Below are positions 50,151 to 60,879 of a stretch of DNA of 64,000 nt, in pieces (the first letter of the stretch is position 1; every line of letters starts with the position of its first letter). The position numbers and the translations under genes are program-made. The DNA is from Xanthomonas dyei (GTDB lineage Bacteria; Pseudomonadota; Gammaproteobacteria; Xanthomonadales; Xanthomonadaceae). The stretch lies in NCBI RefSeq assembly GCF_002939865.1, contig NZ_MDEE01000007.1, positions 80,933-144,932 on the forward strand, given 5' to 3'. Under the pieces are notes generated by a model. That model searched no databases and had not been told where the DNA came from. It saw nothing but the letters and a program-made list of their open reading frames with translations.

Positions 50151-50486
50151 TTAGCTGCGCCGTGTCTTGCCTGCTGCGCCGGCCTGCTCGCTGCCGGTGT
50201 CGAACTGCTGCTTGGCAAACTGCCCAAGCTCGCTGGACATCTTCAAACCCATCCCGACCACTTCCTGGTTGGCCGAGGCCAAACGTTCCAGGTTGTCGCG
50301 GGCCAGTTGCAGACCTTTCGGCCAGAGCGTCTGGTAGGCACCCAGGTCGCGTGCCTGCGCAAACTCACCCAAGAAACTGGTGGTGGCGGTGACGTTCTGC
50401 TTCAGCGTGTCCAATGCCAACTGATTGGCACGTGCTGCGGCAGAGGCGAACTGACTGGTGAAGCTGTTATCGAACTGCGCCGACAT
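50151..50486 (-). CDS. Phasin-family protein
   Basis: The 111-residue, all-helical, Ala/Gln-rich protein matches the phasin pattern (FTSQFASAAARANQLALDTL, FLGEFAQARDLGAYQTLWPKG). Phasins coat polyhydroxyalkanoate granules; small members in xanthomonads may have other roles because no PHA gene is nearby. ATG 50486 follows AAGGGG; the frame open upstream to 50681 is non-conserved. It has its own terminator. Confidence 0.82.
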   Translation of the reverse strand: MSAQFDNSFTSQFASAAARANQLALDTLKQNVTATTSFLGEFAQARDLGAYQTLWPKGLQLARDNLERLASANQEVVGMGLKMSSELGQFAKQQFDTGSEQAGAAGKTRRS

Positions 50487-50677
50487 TGCGAACCCCTTGG
50501 GGAAAGCCGTGACCGTTTGTTGCGTTGCAGCATACGCGCATATTGGTGCGATGCAACACGTTTCCTGAAATTTTCCAAAACATTGTTCAAATTCATTTGA
50601 ATTCAATCGGTTGGAAGGACCGCAAAAACGACGAAGCCGCCCATCAGGCGGCTTAGAATCGAACACTGCGCACGCGG

Positions 50678-51031
50678 TCAACCGCGGTAGCGGCAGCCGG
50701 ACGTGCAGGTTTCATGCACCACGATTTCGCTCAACTGCGGCAAGGCCGGCTTGAGCTGCTGCCAGATCCAGATCGCCAACCGTTCGCTGGTCGGGTTCTC
50801 CAGCCCCTCGATGTCATTGAGGTAGTGGTGGTCCAGGCGGTCGTAGATCGGCTGAAAGGCCGCCTTGATATCGCCGAAATCCATGATCCAGCCGGTGTCG
50901 GCACCCGGTTCGCCGCTGACGTGCAGCTCGACCCGGAACGAATGCCCATGCAGCCGGGCGCACTTGTGGCCGGGCGGCACATTGGGAAGCCGATGCGCGG
51001 CTTCGAGCGTAAAGACTTTGAAGATATCCAT
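50678..51031 (-). CDS. queD: 6-carboxytetrahydropterin synthase
   Basis: The 117-residue enzyme is on the queuosine route. Zinc ligands are His13 (FTLEAAHRL), His28 and His30 (ARLHGHSF); the catalytic Cys24 is in GHKCARL. ATG 51031 gives the family start MDIFKVF; a Met five codons upstream is possible. Confidence 0.93.
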   Translation of the reverse strand: MDIFKVFTLEAAHRLPNVPPGHKCARLHGHSFRVELHVSGEPGADTGWIMDFGDIKAAFQPIYDRLDHHYLNDIEGLENPTSERLAIWIWQQLKPALPQLSEIVVHETCTSGCRYRG

Positions 51032-51182
51032 GACGGTGATCGGCAAGCAGTAACGAAAGGGAAAGGCACGTGCCGGCGTGGTACCGGATCACGCAAGGGT
51101 CCGGAGCGGCCGGGTCCGATACAACGCGGGCCTGATACAACAAGGGCCGCATGGCGGCCCTTGTTCTCAGCAGACGCGTCTA

Positions 51183-52568
51183 TCAGGCGCCGCGGTTAGC
51201 CGGACGGCCAGCGCCGCCACGGCTGTCGCGCCGGCCGGCACCTGCGCCCGCATTGGCTTGACGCGGCCCGGCGCTGCGCTGGCCACCCGGCTTCTTCGGG
51301 CCGGCATGTGCATGCGCCTGACGCGGTGCATCGCCATGCGGACGACGCGCGTGGCTCTTGCGCGGTGCGCGATCGCCGCCCGGCTGTTCGGCACGGCCCG
51401 GGGCGCTGTTGCCCCAACGGATCGGGGTCTGCGGCTCGTAGCCCGGCACGTCGCGGATTTCCACGTCGCGGCCCAGCATGCGCACGATCTGACGCAGCAG
51501 CTTGGCTTCGTCCTGCGCCACCAGCGAAATCGCCTCGCCGGTGGAGCCGTTACGGCCGGTACGGCCGATACGGTGCACGTAGTCCTCGGCCACCATCGGC
51601 AGGTCGTAGTTGATGACCTTCGGCAGCTGGTCGATATCGATACCGCGCGCGGCGATATCGGTGGCCACCAGCACGGTCACGCGGCCGGCCTTGAAGTCGC
51701 TCAGTGCACGCATGCGCTGGCCCTGGCTCTTGTTGCCATGGATCGCCGCGGTCTTGATGCCAGACTTTTCCAGGAACAGCGCCAGCTTGTCGCTGCCATG
51801 CTTGGTGCGCGCGAAGACCAGGGTCTGCTCGCGGCTGTCCTGCGCCAACAGGTGCAGCAGCAGATCGCGCTTGCGCGCGCCATCGACCGGGTGCACGCGG
51901 TGGGTGATGCTCTCGGCCACGGTGTTGCTCGGGGTGACCTGGATCTGCATCGGGTTGCGCATGAACTCCAGCGCCAGCTGCTTGATGTTCTCTTCGAACG
52001 TCGCCGAGAACAGCAGGGTCTGACGGTCCTGGCGCGGCAGCTTGGTCAGGATGCGCTTGATCGACGGCAAAAAGCCCATGTCGAGCATGCGGTCGGCTTC
52101 GTCCAGGATCAGTACTTCGATGCCGGACAGGTCCACGCTGCGACGCTCGATATGGTCGATCAGACGGCCCGGGCAGGCGATCAGCAGGTCCACGCCACGA
52201 CGCAGGGTGTCGAGCTGGTTGCCCATGCCCACGCCGCCGTAGATCACCGCGCTGGGAATGCGCAGGTACTTGCTATAGCCGCGCAGGCTGTCGTGCACCT
52301 GGGTGGCCAGCTCGCGGGTCGGGGTCAGGATCAGCGCGCGCGGCTTGCGCGGGCCGTTGACCGGCTGCGGCGTGGTGCCCAGGTGCTGCAGCAGCGGCAG
52401 GCCGAACGCGGCGGTCTTGCCGGTACCGGTCTGCGCGCCTGCCAGCAGGTCGTGACCGGCCAGCACCAGCGGGATCGCCTGCTGCTGGATCGCAGTGGGG
52501 GTTTCATAGCCCTGCTCGGCCAACGCGCGCAGCAGGAAGGGCGCAAGGCCCAGGGATTCAAAAGACAT
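51183..52568 (-). CDS. rhlE: DEAD-box RNA helicase, RhlE type
   Basis: This 461-residue helicase has a Q motif, AQTGTGKT (motif I), PTRELA, DEADRMLDMGF, SATF, and in the second domain ARGIDI and HRIGRTGR. A basic Gly/Arg/Ala-rich tail (about 385-461) binds RNA. It likely acts in ribosome assembly or RNA turnover in the cold. ATG 52568 has GGAG 9 bp before it. Confidence 0.93.
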   Translation of the reverse strand: MSFESLGLAPFLLRALAEQGYETPTAIQQQAIPLVLAGHDLLAGAQTGTGKTAAFGLPLLQHLGTTPQPVNGPRKPRALILTPTRELATQVHDSLRGYSKYLRIPSAVIYGGVGMGNQLDTLRRGVDLLIACPGRLIDHIERRSVDLSGIEVLILDEADRMLDMGFLPSIKRILTKLPRQDRQTLLFSATFEENIKQLALEFMRNPMQIQVTPSNTVAESITHRVHPVDGARKRDLLLHLLAQDSREQTLVFARTKHGSDKLALFLEKSGIKTAAIHGNKSQGQRMRALSDFKAGRVTVLVATDIAARGIDIDQLPKVINYDLPMVAEDYVHRIGRTGRNGSTGEAISLVAQDEAKLLRQIVRMLGRDVEIRDVPGYEPQTPIRWGNSAPGRAEQPGGDRAPRKSHARRPHGDAPRQAHAHAGPKKPGGQRSAGPRQANAGAGAGRRDSRGGAGRPANRGA

Positions 52569-52943
52569 CAGGAAGCTCCAAGTAAAGCGCCGCCACCAGG
52601 CCAGGCCCGGAGCGCAAACGCATTGCAGATGCAAAAAGTGAGGCTCGGAGCGTTCCCGTGAACCGCGCTGCGAGATGGTGGAACAACCCGATCAAGAAGC
52701 GATGGGTTTGTCGGCACCACGAAAGGCGTCGGGTGGGGCGGGCGAGCGGATCGATCGATCCTGGCCTCGCCGGCGGTCCCAAAGGGAAACGGACGGCCGC
52801 ATGCAGACGGGGCCAGTGTACGCGCGTTTGGCGCGCTGCACAAAATTTCGGCATTGCATTGTGCTGCGGGTCAGCTGTTTCAATCGCAACCATTGTTGCG
52901 CCAGGTCGTACAATCGCCCGATCAGCCACAGCACAGGATCGTC
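52569..52943. other. Intergenic leader region of the helicase gene
   Basis: This 375-bp region lies between the divergent helicase and fahA genes. Such helicases often have long regulated leaders, but I see no clear cold-box or stable structure here and no gene. The right end must hold the fahA promoter. Confidence 0.35.
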
Positions 52944-53933
52944 ATGAAGCTAGGTTCCCTGAAGGAAGGCGGCCGCGATGGCAGCCTGATCGTGGTCTCA
53001 CGCGACCTGAGCAAGGCCGTGCATGCCGCCGGCATCGCGCCGACGCTGCAGCGCGCGCTGGAAGACTGGAGCAACGTCGCGCCACGGCTGAACGCCTTGT
53101 CTGCCTCGCTCGACGACGGCAGCGCCGATGGCGTCTTCGATCTGGATCTGCAGGCGCTGGCCGCGCCGCTCCCGCGCGCTTACGAATTCGTCGATGGCAG
53201 CGCCTACCTGCCGCATGTGGAGCGGGTGCGTCGCGCGCGCAATGCCGAGGTACCGGAGAGCTTCTACACCGACCCGCTGATGTACCAGGCCACCAGTGCC
53301 GGCTTCTACGGCCCGCGCGATGCCATCAAGGTGATCAGCGAGGACCACGGCATCGATCTGGAGGCCGAAATCGTGGTCATCACCGACGACGTGCCGATGG
53401 GGGCCTCGCCCGATCAGGCGGCCGCGCATATCCAGCTGATCGGCCTGGTCAACGATGTCTCGCTGCGCAACCTGATCCCGGCCGAGCTCGCCAAGGGCTT
53501 TGGTTTTGTGCAGTCCAAGCCGCGCTCGGCGCTGTCGCCGGTATTCGTCACCCCCGACGAGCTGGGCGATGCATGGCGCGACAGCAAGGTGCATCTGCCG
53601 TTGGTGACCCACGTCAACGGCGCCTGGTTCGGTGCGCCGGAAGCGGGCAACGACATGCAGTTCGATTTCGCCCAGCTGATCGCCCATGCCGCCAAGACCC
53701 GTCCGTTGTCGGCTGGCACGATTGTCGGGTCCGGCACCATCGCCAATCAGGACACCACGCTGGGCGCGTCGTGCTTTGCCGAACAGCGCGTGGTCGAGAC
53801 CTTGCGCGATGGCAAGCCGAGCACGCCGTTCATGGCGTTCGGCGATGTGGTGCGGATCGAGATGTTCGATGCCAGCGGCGCCAGCATCTTCGGCGCGATC
53901 GAGCAGCGCGTCGAACGGCAGCCATCGCCATGA
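52944..53933 (+). CDS. fahA: Fumarylacetoacetate hydrolase
   Basis: The 329-residue FAH-family enzyme performs the last step of tyrosine and homogentisate breakdown, yielding fumarate and acetoacetate. The metal-binding core is visible in DLEAEIVVITDDVP, LVNDVSLRNL and GSGTIANQD. AGGA lies 6 bp before ATG 52944. The maleylacetoacetate isomerase gene follows. Confidence 0.9.
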   Translation: MKLGSLKEGGRDGSLIVVSRDLSKAVHAAGIAPTLQRALEDWSNVAPRLNALSASLDDGSADGVFDLDLQALAAPLPRAYEFVDGSAYLPHVERVRRARNAEVPESFYTDPLMYQATSAGFYGPRDAIKVISEDHGIDLEAEIVVITDDVPMGASPDQAAAHIQLIGLVNDVSLRNLIPAELAKGFGFVQSKPRSALSPVFVTPDELGDAWRDSKVHLPLVTHVNGAWFGAPEAGNDMQFDFAQLIAHAAKTRPLSAGTIVGSGTIANQDTTLGASCFAEQRVVETLRDGKPSTPFMAFGDVVRIEMFDASGASIFGAIEQRVERQPSP

Positions 53934-53976
53934 CGCGCAGCGTCCCGCCGGCGGGCGCGGTCACTGGCGGCCGCGC

Positions 53977-54639
53977 ATGAGCGCGGCGCTGGAGCTGTTT
54001 TCGTACTGGCGTTCAAGCGCGGCGTATCGCGTGCGCATCGGGCTGCACCTGAAATCGCTGGCCTATATCACGCACCCGGTGCATCTGGTGCGCGATGGTG
54101 GCGAGCAACATGCCACCGCCTACGCGCAACTCAATCCGCAGGAGCTGGTGCCGACGCTGCGCCACGGCGCAGTGGTGATCCCGCAGTCGCTGGCGATTCT
54201 GGAATATCTGGACGAGGCCTTTGCGGACAGCGCGCCGCTGTTGCCAGCAGCCCCGGCCGACCGTGCCCGCGTGCGCGCGCTGGCGCAGGTCATCGCCTGC
54301 GATGTGCATCCGCTCAACAATCTGCGCGTCACCCACTACCTGGAGCGCGGCGTTGCGCTGGACGCGGCGCAACGCCAGCAGTGGACACAGCACTGGATGC
54401 AGTGCGGCTTCAGCGCGCTGGAAGCGCAACTTGCGCAAGACCCGCGCACCGGAACGTTCTGCCACGGCGAGACGCCGGGCCTGGCCGACTGCGTGCTGAT
54501 CCCGCAGCTCTACAACGCGCGTCGGTTCGAGGTCGATCTGACACCGTATCCCACCTTGCAACGGATCGAACGACAGTGCCTGGCACTCCCGCAATTCGGC
54601 GCTGCCCGGCCAGAGGCCCAGCCCGACGCGGCGGTGTGA
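53977..54639 (+). CDS. maiA: Maleylacetoacetate isomerase (zeta-class GST)
   Basis: This 220-residue glutathione-dependent enzyme has the zeta signature near the start (SYWRSSAAYRVRIGL, with Ala-Ala where many homologues have Cys), QSLAILEYLDE in the thioredoxin fold, and DVHPLNNLRV in the helical domain. It works one step before FahA, and the two genes are 43 bp apart. A homogentisate dioxygenase gene is not in the window. Confidence 0.9.
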   Translation: MSAALELFSYWRSSAAYRVRIGLHLKSLAYITHPVHLVRDGGEQHATAYAQLNPQELVPTLRHGAVVIPQSLAILEYLDEAFADSAPLLPAAPADRARVRALAQVIACDVHPLNNLRVTHYLERGVALDAAQRQQWTQHWMQCGFSALEAQLAQDPRTGTFCHGETPGLADCVLIPQLYNARRFEVDLTPYPTLQRIERQCLALPQFGAARPEAQPDAAV

Positions 54640-54856
54640 GTGCAGCGAGATGTTCGACGGTGGCCTCAGTCCTTGGGCCATCGTTTCCCACAGGCAGGGG
54701 ACGTGCGGCGCGTTGAAGCGGTGCCTAGTGTTGAAGCGGTGCCGAGTAAGGAGAGGCTTGAACAACGGCCCTGATCAGCGCCAAACCCCAGCGACGGGCC
54801 GCGGCAGAAGCAGATCAGTCACAGCGCGCCGCAACGCGTGCGTCCGGTGCCCATGT

Positions 54857-54880
54857 CCTTCTCCCGCTCGCGGGAGAAGG
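54857..54880. repeat. REP-like palindrome between maiA and pilU
   Basis: A perfect 10-bp stem (54857-54866 with 54871-54880) around CTCG is followed by the GGTGGCGCGCAGCGCCGGATGAGGG-type tail common in intergenic repeats of xanthomonads. It can end both convergent transcripts. Confidence 0.65.
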
Positions 54881-54920
54881 TGGCGCGCAGCGCCGGATGA
54901 GGGCGCTGCCGCATTCCAGA

Positions 54921-56054
54921 TCAAATAAACCCGTGACTGATCTTCGGCGCCGACGCCGACTCGTAATCCGCGTATGGGTCGTGCTCGCCGGAGCCGCCTT
55001 CGGACAGCCGGAACTTCAGCGCCAGGCCATCGCGCGAATCGGCTGCACGCAGCGCTTCTTCCTGCTCGATCTCACCGGTCTTGACCATGCGGAACAGGCA
55101 TTGGTCGAAGGTCTGCATGCCTTCTTCCAACGACTCTTCCATCGCCGCCTTGACCTCGTGCACCTGGCCACGACGCAGCAGGTCGCGGATCATCGGGGTA
55201 TTGAGCAACACCTCGGTGGCGGGGCGGCGGCGTCCATCCACGCCCTTGACCAGGCGCTGCGAGACCACCGCGCGCAGATTCAGCGCCAGGTTCATCAGCA
55301 CGTTCTTGTGCGCGCTTTCCGGGAAGAAATTGAGGATGCGCTCGATGGTCTGGTCGGCGTTGTTGGAGTGCAACGTCGCCAGGCACAGGTGGCCGGTCTC
55401 GGCGAAGGCGATGGCCGCCTCCATGGTCTCGGCATCCAGGATTTCGCCGATCAGGATCACGTCCGGCGCTTCGCGCATCGCGTTCTTCAGCGCACTCTGG
55501 AAGGCGTGCGTGTCCAGGCCCACCTCGCGCTGGTTCACGATCGACATCTTGTGCTTGTGCAGATATTCGATCGGGTCCTCGATGGTGAGGATGTGCCCGG
55601 TGGTGGTGCTGTTGCGGTGGTCGATCATCGACGCCAGCGAGGTCGACTTGCCGGAGCCGGTCGAACCGACCACCAGCACCAGCCCGCGCGGGGTCATGAT
55701 GACGTCCTTGAGCACCTGCGGCAGGTTGAGCTCTTCGATGCTCGGGATCCGGCTGCGGATGGCGCGGATCACCATGCCCACCTCGCCACGCTGCTTGAAC
55801 ACGTTCACGCGGAAGCGGCCGGCATCGGACAGGGCGATGGCCATGTTGAGCTCGAGCTCGCGCTCGAACTGCGGCACCTGGCCTTCGTCCATCAATGAGT
55901 AAGCGATTTTCTTGACCATCCCCGGCGGCAACCCCGTGTTGCCAAGCGGGTAGAGCTTGCCTTCGATCTTGATGTACACCGGCGCGCCGGTGGTCAAGAA
56001 CATGTCCGAGGCATTCTTTTCGGTCATCAGCTTCAGGAAGTAGCCGATATCCAT
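54921..56054 (-). CDS. pilU: Type IV pilus retraction ATPase, PilU type
   Basis: This 377-residue GspE-superfamily ATPase has the N-terminal PAS-like domain of PilT/PilU, P-loop GSTGSGKST (130-138), Asp box TIEDPIEYLH, and the AIRAFAETGH-type stretch here as AFAETGHLCLATLH. PilU supports PilT in pilus retraction and twitching. No pilT neighbours it. ATG 56054 is chosen over a TTG two codons upstream. Confidence 0.88.
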   Translation of the reverse strand: MDIGYFLKLMTEKNASDMFLTTGAPVYIKIEGKLYPLGNTGLPPGMVKKIAYSLMDEGQVPQFERELELNMAIALSDAGRFRVNVFKQRGEVGMVIRAIRSRIPSIEELNLPQVLKDVIMTPRGLVLVVGSTGSGKSTSLASMIDHRNSTTTGHILTIEDPIEYLHKHKMSIVNQREVGLDTHAFQSALKNAMREAPDVILIGEILDAETMEAAIAFAETGHLCLATLHSNNADQTIERILNFFPESAHKNVLMNLALNLRAVVSQRLVKGVDGRRRPATEVLLNTPMIRDLLRRGQVHEVKAAMEESLEEGMQTFDQCLFRMVKTGEIEQEEALRAADSRDGLALKFRLSEGGSGEHDPYADYESASAPKISHGFI

Positions 56055-56153
56055 GCGCAATGGTTCCCCAACAAACAGCAGCGTCTCGTTGCAAGTCCGC
56101 CGCAGGCTTCCGACAATGGCCGTGCTCGAGACTTCCTCGCTACGGCTCCCCTA

Positions 56154-56537
56154 ATGACGGCTAGCTTCGCATACTTGCGGCGATCCCTGTATGGCATCGC
56201 CTGTTTCATGGTTCTTTCCTCTCCGGCCGCCGCCCAGGTGGCACCGGAGCTCACTGCCGCCGAACAGGCCGTGCAACGCGCCACCCAGGCCGATGCCGAC
56301 CAATACGCCCCGGATCTGGTCAACCTGGCCCGCCAGGAATTGATGCAGGCCCAGCAGGCGCAACTGGACAAACGCCAGCGCAAGGAGGTGCCGCAGCTCG
56401 CACTGCGCGCCGCCGCCGATGCCGATCTGGCCAAGGCGCGCAGCGAAGAGGCCGTGGTCAGTGCCCAGCTGGAGCAACGTCGCAAGGAAGTGGCGCAGCT
56501 GCAGAACACCCTCAACACCGGGGAGAACGGCCGATGA
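56154..56537 (+). CDS. Secreted DUF4398-type protein
   Basis: This 127-residue protein has a signal peptide (about residues 1-28, AAAQ). A helical Ala/Gln/Glu-rich domain follows (APDLVNLARQELMQAQQAQLDKR), with the pattern of DUF4398. The function is unknown. Its stop overlaps the ATG of the next gene (ATGA), so the two form one unit. Confidence 0.75.
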   Translation: MTASFAYLRRSLYGIACFMVLSSPAAAQVAPELTAAEQAVQRATQADADQYAPDLVNLARQELMQAQQAQLDKRQRKEVPQLALRAAADADLAKARSEEAVVSAQLEQRRKEVAQLQNTLNTGENGR

Positions 56538-57424
56538 AACTGCGCCCCCTCCTTTATATCGGTGTGCTGAGCCTGGCCACGCTGCCGTCGCTGGCGATGG
56601 CGGCCAAGGACGACCCGCAGGCCGACGCGCTCAATCGGCGCCTGGCAGCGTTGCAAAACGACCCGCAGACCAGCGACCTGGCCCGCTACGAGCGCTTGCA
56701 GGCGCAGCAGACCGTGGCCGCACTGGCCGAGGCCAAGCGGCGCGACCGCGATGCGCTGGTGTTTCTGGCCGACCGCCGGGTCGAGATCGCCGAGCTCACC
56801 GCCCGCACCGCGCTGGCCCGGCGCGAGCTGGACCGCCTGGAAGGCACCCGCAACGATCTGCTGATCGAGGCCAGCCGCCGTGACGCCTCGCGCGCCCGGC
56901 AGGAGGCCGAGCGGCTGCGTGTGCAGGCGCAGATCCAGGCCGAGGAGGCTGAGCGCATGCGGCAGGCCGCCGAACAGGAAACCCTGGCTCGCCAGGATGC
57001 CGAGCTGGCGCTGACCAGCGTGGCCGGCAAGCAGACCGCCAAGCTCAACGCCGCCCAGCAAAAGGCCCTTCAGCTCGCCCATGAAGAAGCCGAGCTGGTG
57101 GCCGGTGCCAAGCTGCCCTCGTCCAGGGTGGACAGCCGCGGCGAAGTGTTCTCGCTGGGCAGCGGTGCGTTCGGCGGCAAGGCGGCGTTGTCCGGCGATG
57201 CGGCCGGGCAGGCCAAGGCACTGGCCGAGTATCTGAACATCGGCAAGAAGGGCCGGGTCAGCATCGTCGGCTTCGACAGCGATGCGGGCACAGCCAAGAA
57301 GCGTGCCGAAGCGCTTCGCGACGCTCTGGTCGCCGCCGGTGTTGCGGAATCGCGGTTGCAGGTCAGTGGCAGCAAGGGTGCCGCCAGCAAGACGCGCGCG
57401 GCGGAGGTCGTCGTCGCGCCCTAA
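56534..57424 (+). CDS. Periplasmic coiled-coil protein with OmpA-like C-terminus
   Basis: The 296-residue product has a signal peptide (about residues 1-23, AMAA) and a long helical, coiled-coil-like region (about 25-195) resembling DUF4398. A short OmpA-type domain (about 205-296) reads VSIVGFDSDAGTAKKRAEALRD. The domain lacks part of the usual NxxLSxxRA stretch, so peptidoglycan binding is not certain. It could tether the first DUF4398 protein to the wall or envelope. Confidence 0.72.
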   Translation: MKLRPLLYIGVLSLATLPSLAMAAKDDPQADALNRRLAALQNDPQTSDLARYERLQAQQTVAALAEAKRRDRDALVFLADRRVEIAELTARTALARRELDRLEGTRNDLLIEASRRDASRARQEAERLRVQAQIQAEEAERMRQAAEQETLARQDAELALTSVAGKQTAKLNAAQQKALQLAHEEAELVAGAKLPSSRVDSRGEVFSLGSGAFGGKAALSGDAAGQAKALAEYLNIGKKGRVSIVGFDSDAGTAKKRAEALRDALVAAGVAESRLQVSGSKGAASKTRAAEVVVAP

Positions 57425-57469
57425 TGCAAGTGGTTGGAAGTTAAGGTCTTTTAACCCAGGCATGACGCC

Positions 57470-57758
57470 CGGTTGAACCGCGGTCACTGATTGACGCAGG
57501 GAACGGCAAAACCAGCCGTTCCGGCCTTGAACCCCCTCCGCGACCGGCGTAGGGTCGTACCTCCGGGCAGCAACTCCGCCGCCCGGAAAGTACGGAGGGC
57601 CGGGTCAGTGACGCAAGGGCACGCAGAGACGCACGCAGTTGCAACAGGTAGTGGTTTTACCAGTGCGTCTACCGTGATGACCTTTGCCAACGTGACGCGC
57701 GGGTCTTCGATTCCCAAGCAGCGCCCTGTGCCGTTCGCGGCCGGGGCGTTCTTGTTTT
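57470..57758 (+). ncRNA. Candidate structured non-coding RNA upstream of the DUF465 gene
   Basis: Nested perfect stems fill this region. An outer 8-bp helix pairs 57483-57490 with 57605-57612. Inside it are 57500-57507 with 57515-57522, 57534-57540 with 57593-57599, 57541-57545 with 57553-57557, and 57563-57568 with 57581-57586. A second domain pairs 57627-57634 with 57663-57670. An intrinsic terminator (57722-57758) ends it, 20 bp before the DUF465 start. TGACGC occurs four times (57463, 57492, 57609, 57693). I cannot match it to a known RNA family. It could be a sRNA or a leader with conditional termination. Confidence 0.6.
57722..57758 (+). terminator. Intrinsic terminator of the structured RNA
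   Basis: CGCCC (57722-57726) pairs with 57744-57748, and GCCG/CGGC closes a TTCG loop inside. TTCTTGTTTT follows. The ribosome site of the DUF465 gene begins 6-8 bp later. Confidence 0.75.
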
Positions 57759-57777
57759 AAGTGAAGGAGGTAACGCC

Positions 57778-57996
57778 ATGTTCGAAGGGCAACCGCAGAC
57801 CGAAATCGACGCATTGATCAAGTCCGATCCCGAGTTCAAGCAGCTGTACCAACGCCACAAGCTCTTGAACAAGAAATGCATGGATGCCGAACTTGGGGTG
57901 CTTCCCATCGACGACGTGACCTTGGGCCAGATGAAACGCGAAAAATTGCAGGCCAAAGAGAAGCTCACCCGGATGTACGACCAGCTCACGCACTGA
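57778..57996 (+). CDS. DUF465 (YdcH-type) small protein
   Basis: The 72-residue helical protein has the DUF465 pattern: EIDALIKSDPEFKQLYQRHKLLNKK followed by LGQMKREKLQAKEKLTRMYDQL. It is a predicted two-helix coiled coil of unknown role. The site AAGGAGG lies 7 bp before the ATG. It stands between the structured RNA and cbs. Confidence 0.88.
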   Translation: MFEGQPQTEIDALIKSDPEFKQLYQRHKLLNKKCMDAELGVLPIDDVTLGQMKREKLQAKEKLTRMYDQLTH

Positions 57997-58234
57997 TCCT
58001 TCCCCACCGTTACAACAAGTTCACCGCCGCGGGCGGTGGCGGCCTCCTCGTCGGCTTGCCACCGTCCGCGTCTTTCGTTTTGGCCGATGCCTGCGCCGTG
58101 ACGCGTGGCCTGTCAGGCAGCTGAGCACGCTCGTTCATAGGCGAGCACGATCGTTTCCCGCCTGAATGAGCATTCCCCGGCCGTTCGTCGGATAATGACC
58201 GGTCTAGCCCGCGCGGCGCAGCGACGATATCCCG

Positions 58235-59605
<1,371 letters not shown>

Positions 59606-59694
59606 TCGCGCAAGCCCGCGCGTGTCAGTGAGACGCGCGGCATTGGCCGTTCAGACCTGCTTGTTACAATCCGCCACTTTTTCCGGGAACCTCC

Positions 59695-60879
59695 ATGTCC
59701 AACCGCATTACCAAGAGCCACGATGGCGAGCGCGCATTGGCGCTTGCAACGCTGGCGATCCATGGAGGGCAGTCGCCAGATCCCAGCACCGGCGCAGTGA
59801 TGCCGCCGATCTATGCGACGTCCACCTACGCGCAGTCCAGCCCCGGCGAGCATCAGGGTTTCGAGTACTCGCGCACCCATAACCCGACGCGGTTTGCCTA
59901 CGAGCGCTGCGTTGCCGCTCTGGAAGGCGGCACGCGCGCGTTCGCGTTTGCCTCGGGCATGGCCGCCACCTCAACCGTGATGGAACTGCTGGATGCCGGC
60001 AGCCACGTGGTGGCGATGGACGACCTGTATGGCGGCACCTTCCGCCTGTTCGAGCGCGTGCGCCGCCGCACCGCCGGCCTGGATTTCAGCTTCGTCGACC
60101 TGACCGACCCGGCCGCCTTCGAAGCCGCGATCCGTCCCGACACCAAGATGGTGTGGATCGAAACCCCGACCAACCCGATGCTCAAGCTGGTCGACATCGC
60201 CGCGATTGCTGCCATCGCCCGCAAGCATGGCCTGCTGATCGTGGTCGACAACACCTTCGCCTCGCCGATGCTGCAACGCCCGCTTGAGCTGGGCGCCGAC
60301 ATCGTCGTGCATTCGGCCACCAAGTACCTCAACGGCCACTCCGACATGGTCGGCGGCATCGCGGTGGTTGGCGACAACGCAGAACTTGCCGAACAACTGG
60401 CCTTCCTGCAGAACTCCATCGGCGGCGTACAAGGCCCGTTCGACAGCTTCCTCGCCCTACGCGGATTGAAGACCTTGCCGCTGCGCATGCGCGCGCATTG
60501 CGAGAACGCCCTGGCGCTGGCGCAGTGGCTGGAAACCCATCCCGCCATCGGAAAGGTGATCTACCCCGGCCTGGCTTCGCACCCGCAGCACGCACTGGCC
60601 AAGCGCCAGATGTCCGGCTTCGGCGGCATCGTCTCCATCGTGCTCAAAGGCGGCTTCGACGCAGCCAAGCGCTTCTGCGAAAAGACCGAATTATTCACAC
60701 TGGCCGAATCGCTGGGCGGCGTGGAGAGTTTGGTCAATCATCCCGCCGTCATGACGCACGCCTCCATCCCAGTGGCCCGCCGCGAACAACTCGGTATCAG
60801 CGATGCGCTGGTGCGGCTGAGCGTGGGAGTTGAGGATTTGGGGGATTTGCGTGGGGATTTGGAAGAGGCCTTTCTATGA
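59695..60879 (+). CDS. metB: Cystathionine gamma-synthase/lyase family enzyme
   Basis: This 394-residue PLP enzyme has Lys210 in HSATKYLNGHSD and the ETPTNPML loop. The family includes synthase, gamma-lyase and beta-lyase activities that sequence alone separates poorly; next to cbs, a gamma-lyase activity is plausible. It is the conserved border gene of the LPS locus in Xanthomonas. Its last dozen or so codons turn AT-richer (TTG Leu, GAT, GGG), unlike the rest. Its TGA overlaps the ATG of wzm. Confidence 0.9.
   Translation: MSNRITKSHDGERALALATLAIHGGQSPDPSTGAVMPPIYATSTYAQSSPGEHQGFEYSRTHNPTRFAYERCVAALEGGTRAFAFASGMAATSTVMELLDAGSHVVAMDDLYGGTFRLFERVRRRTAGLDFSFVDLTDPAAFEAAIRPDTKMVWIETPTNPMLKLVDIAAIAAIARKHGLLIVVDNTFASPMLQRPLELGADIVVHSATKYLNGHSDMVGGIAVVGDNAELAEQLAFLQNSIGGVQGPFDSFLALRGLKTLPLRMRAHCENALALAQWLETHPAIGKVIYPGLASHPQHALAKRQMSGFGGIVSIVLKGGFDAAKRFCEKTELFTLAESLGGVESLVNHPAVMTHASIPVARREQLGISDALVRLSVGVEDLGDLRGDLEEAFL

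Noticed and set aside
52658..53980. 440-codon plus-strand frame overlapping fahA
   Set aside because: It is a shifted frame over fahA with Arg-rich random composition.
57470..57700. Possible c-di-GMP (GEMM) riboswitch, because of GACGCA and GGTAG...TACC pieces
   Set aside because: The order and spacing of the GEMM core (the GGGCAAACC and GACGCAAAGCC elements and tetraloop) are not present; the stems seen form a different fold.
57698..57716. T-arm-like GGGTCTTCGATTCCC resembling the end of a tRNA or tmRNA
   Set aside because: It has one base too many for a T-loop, no acceptor stem and no CCA; it is better read as part of the spacer before the terminator.
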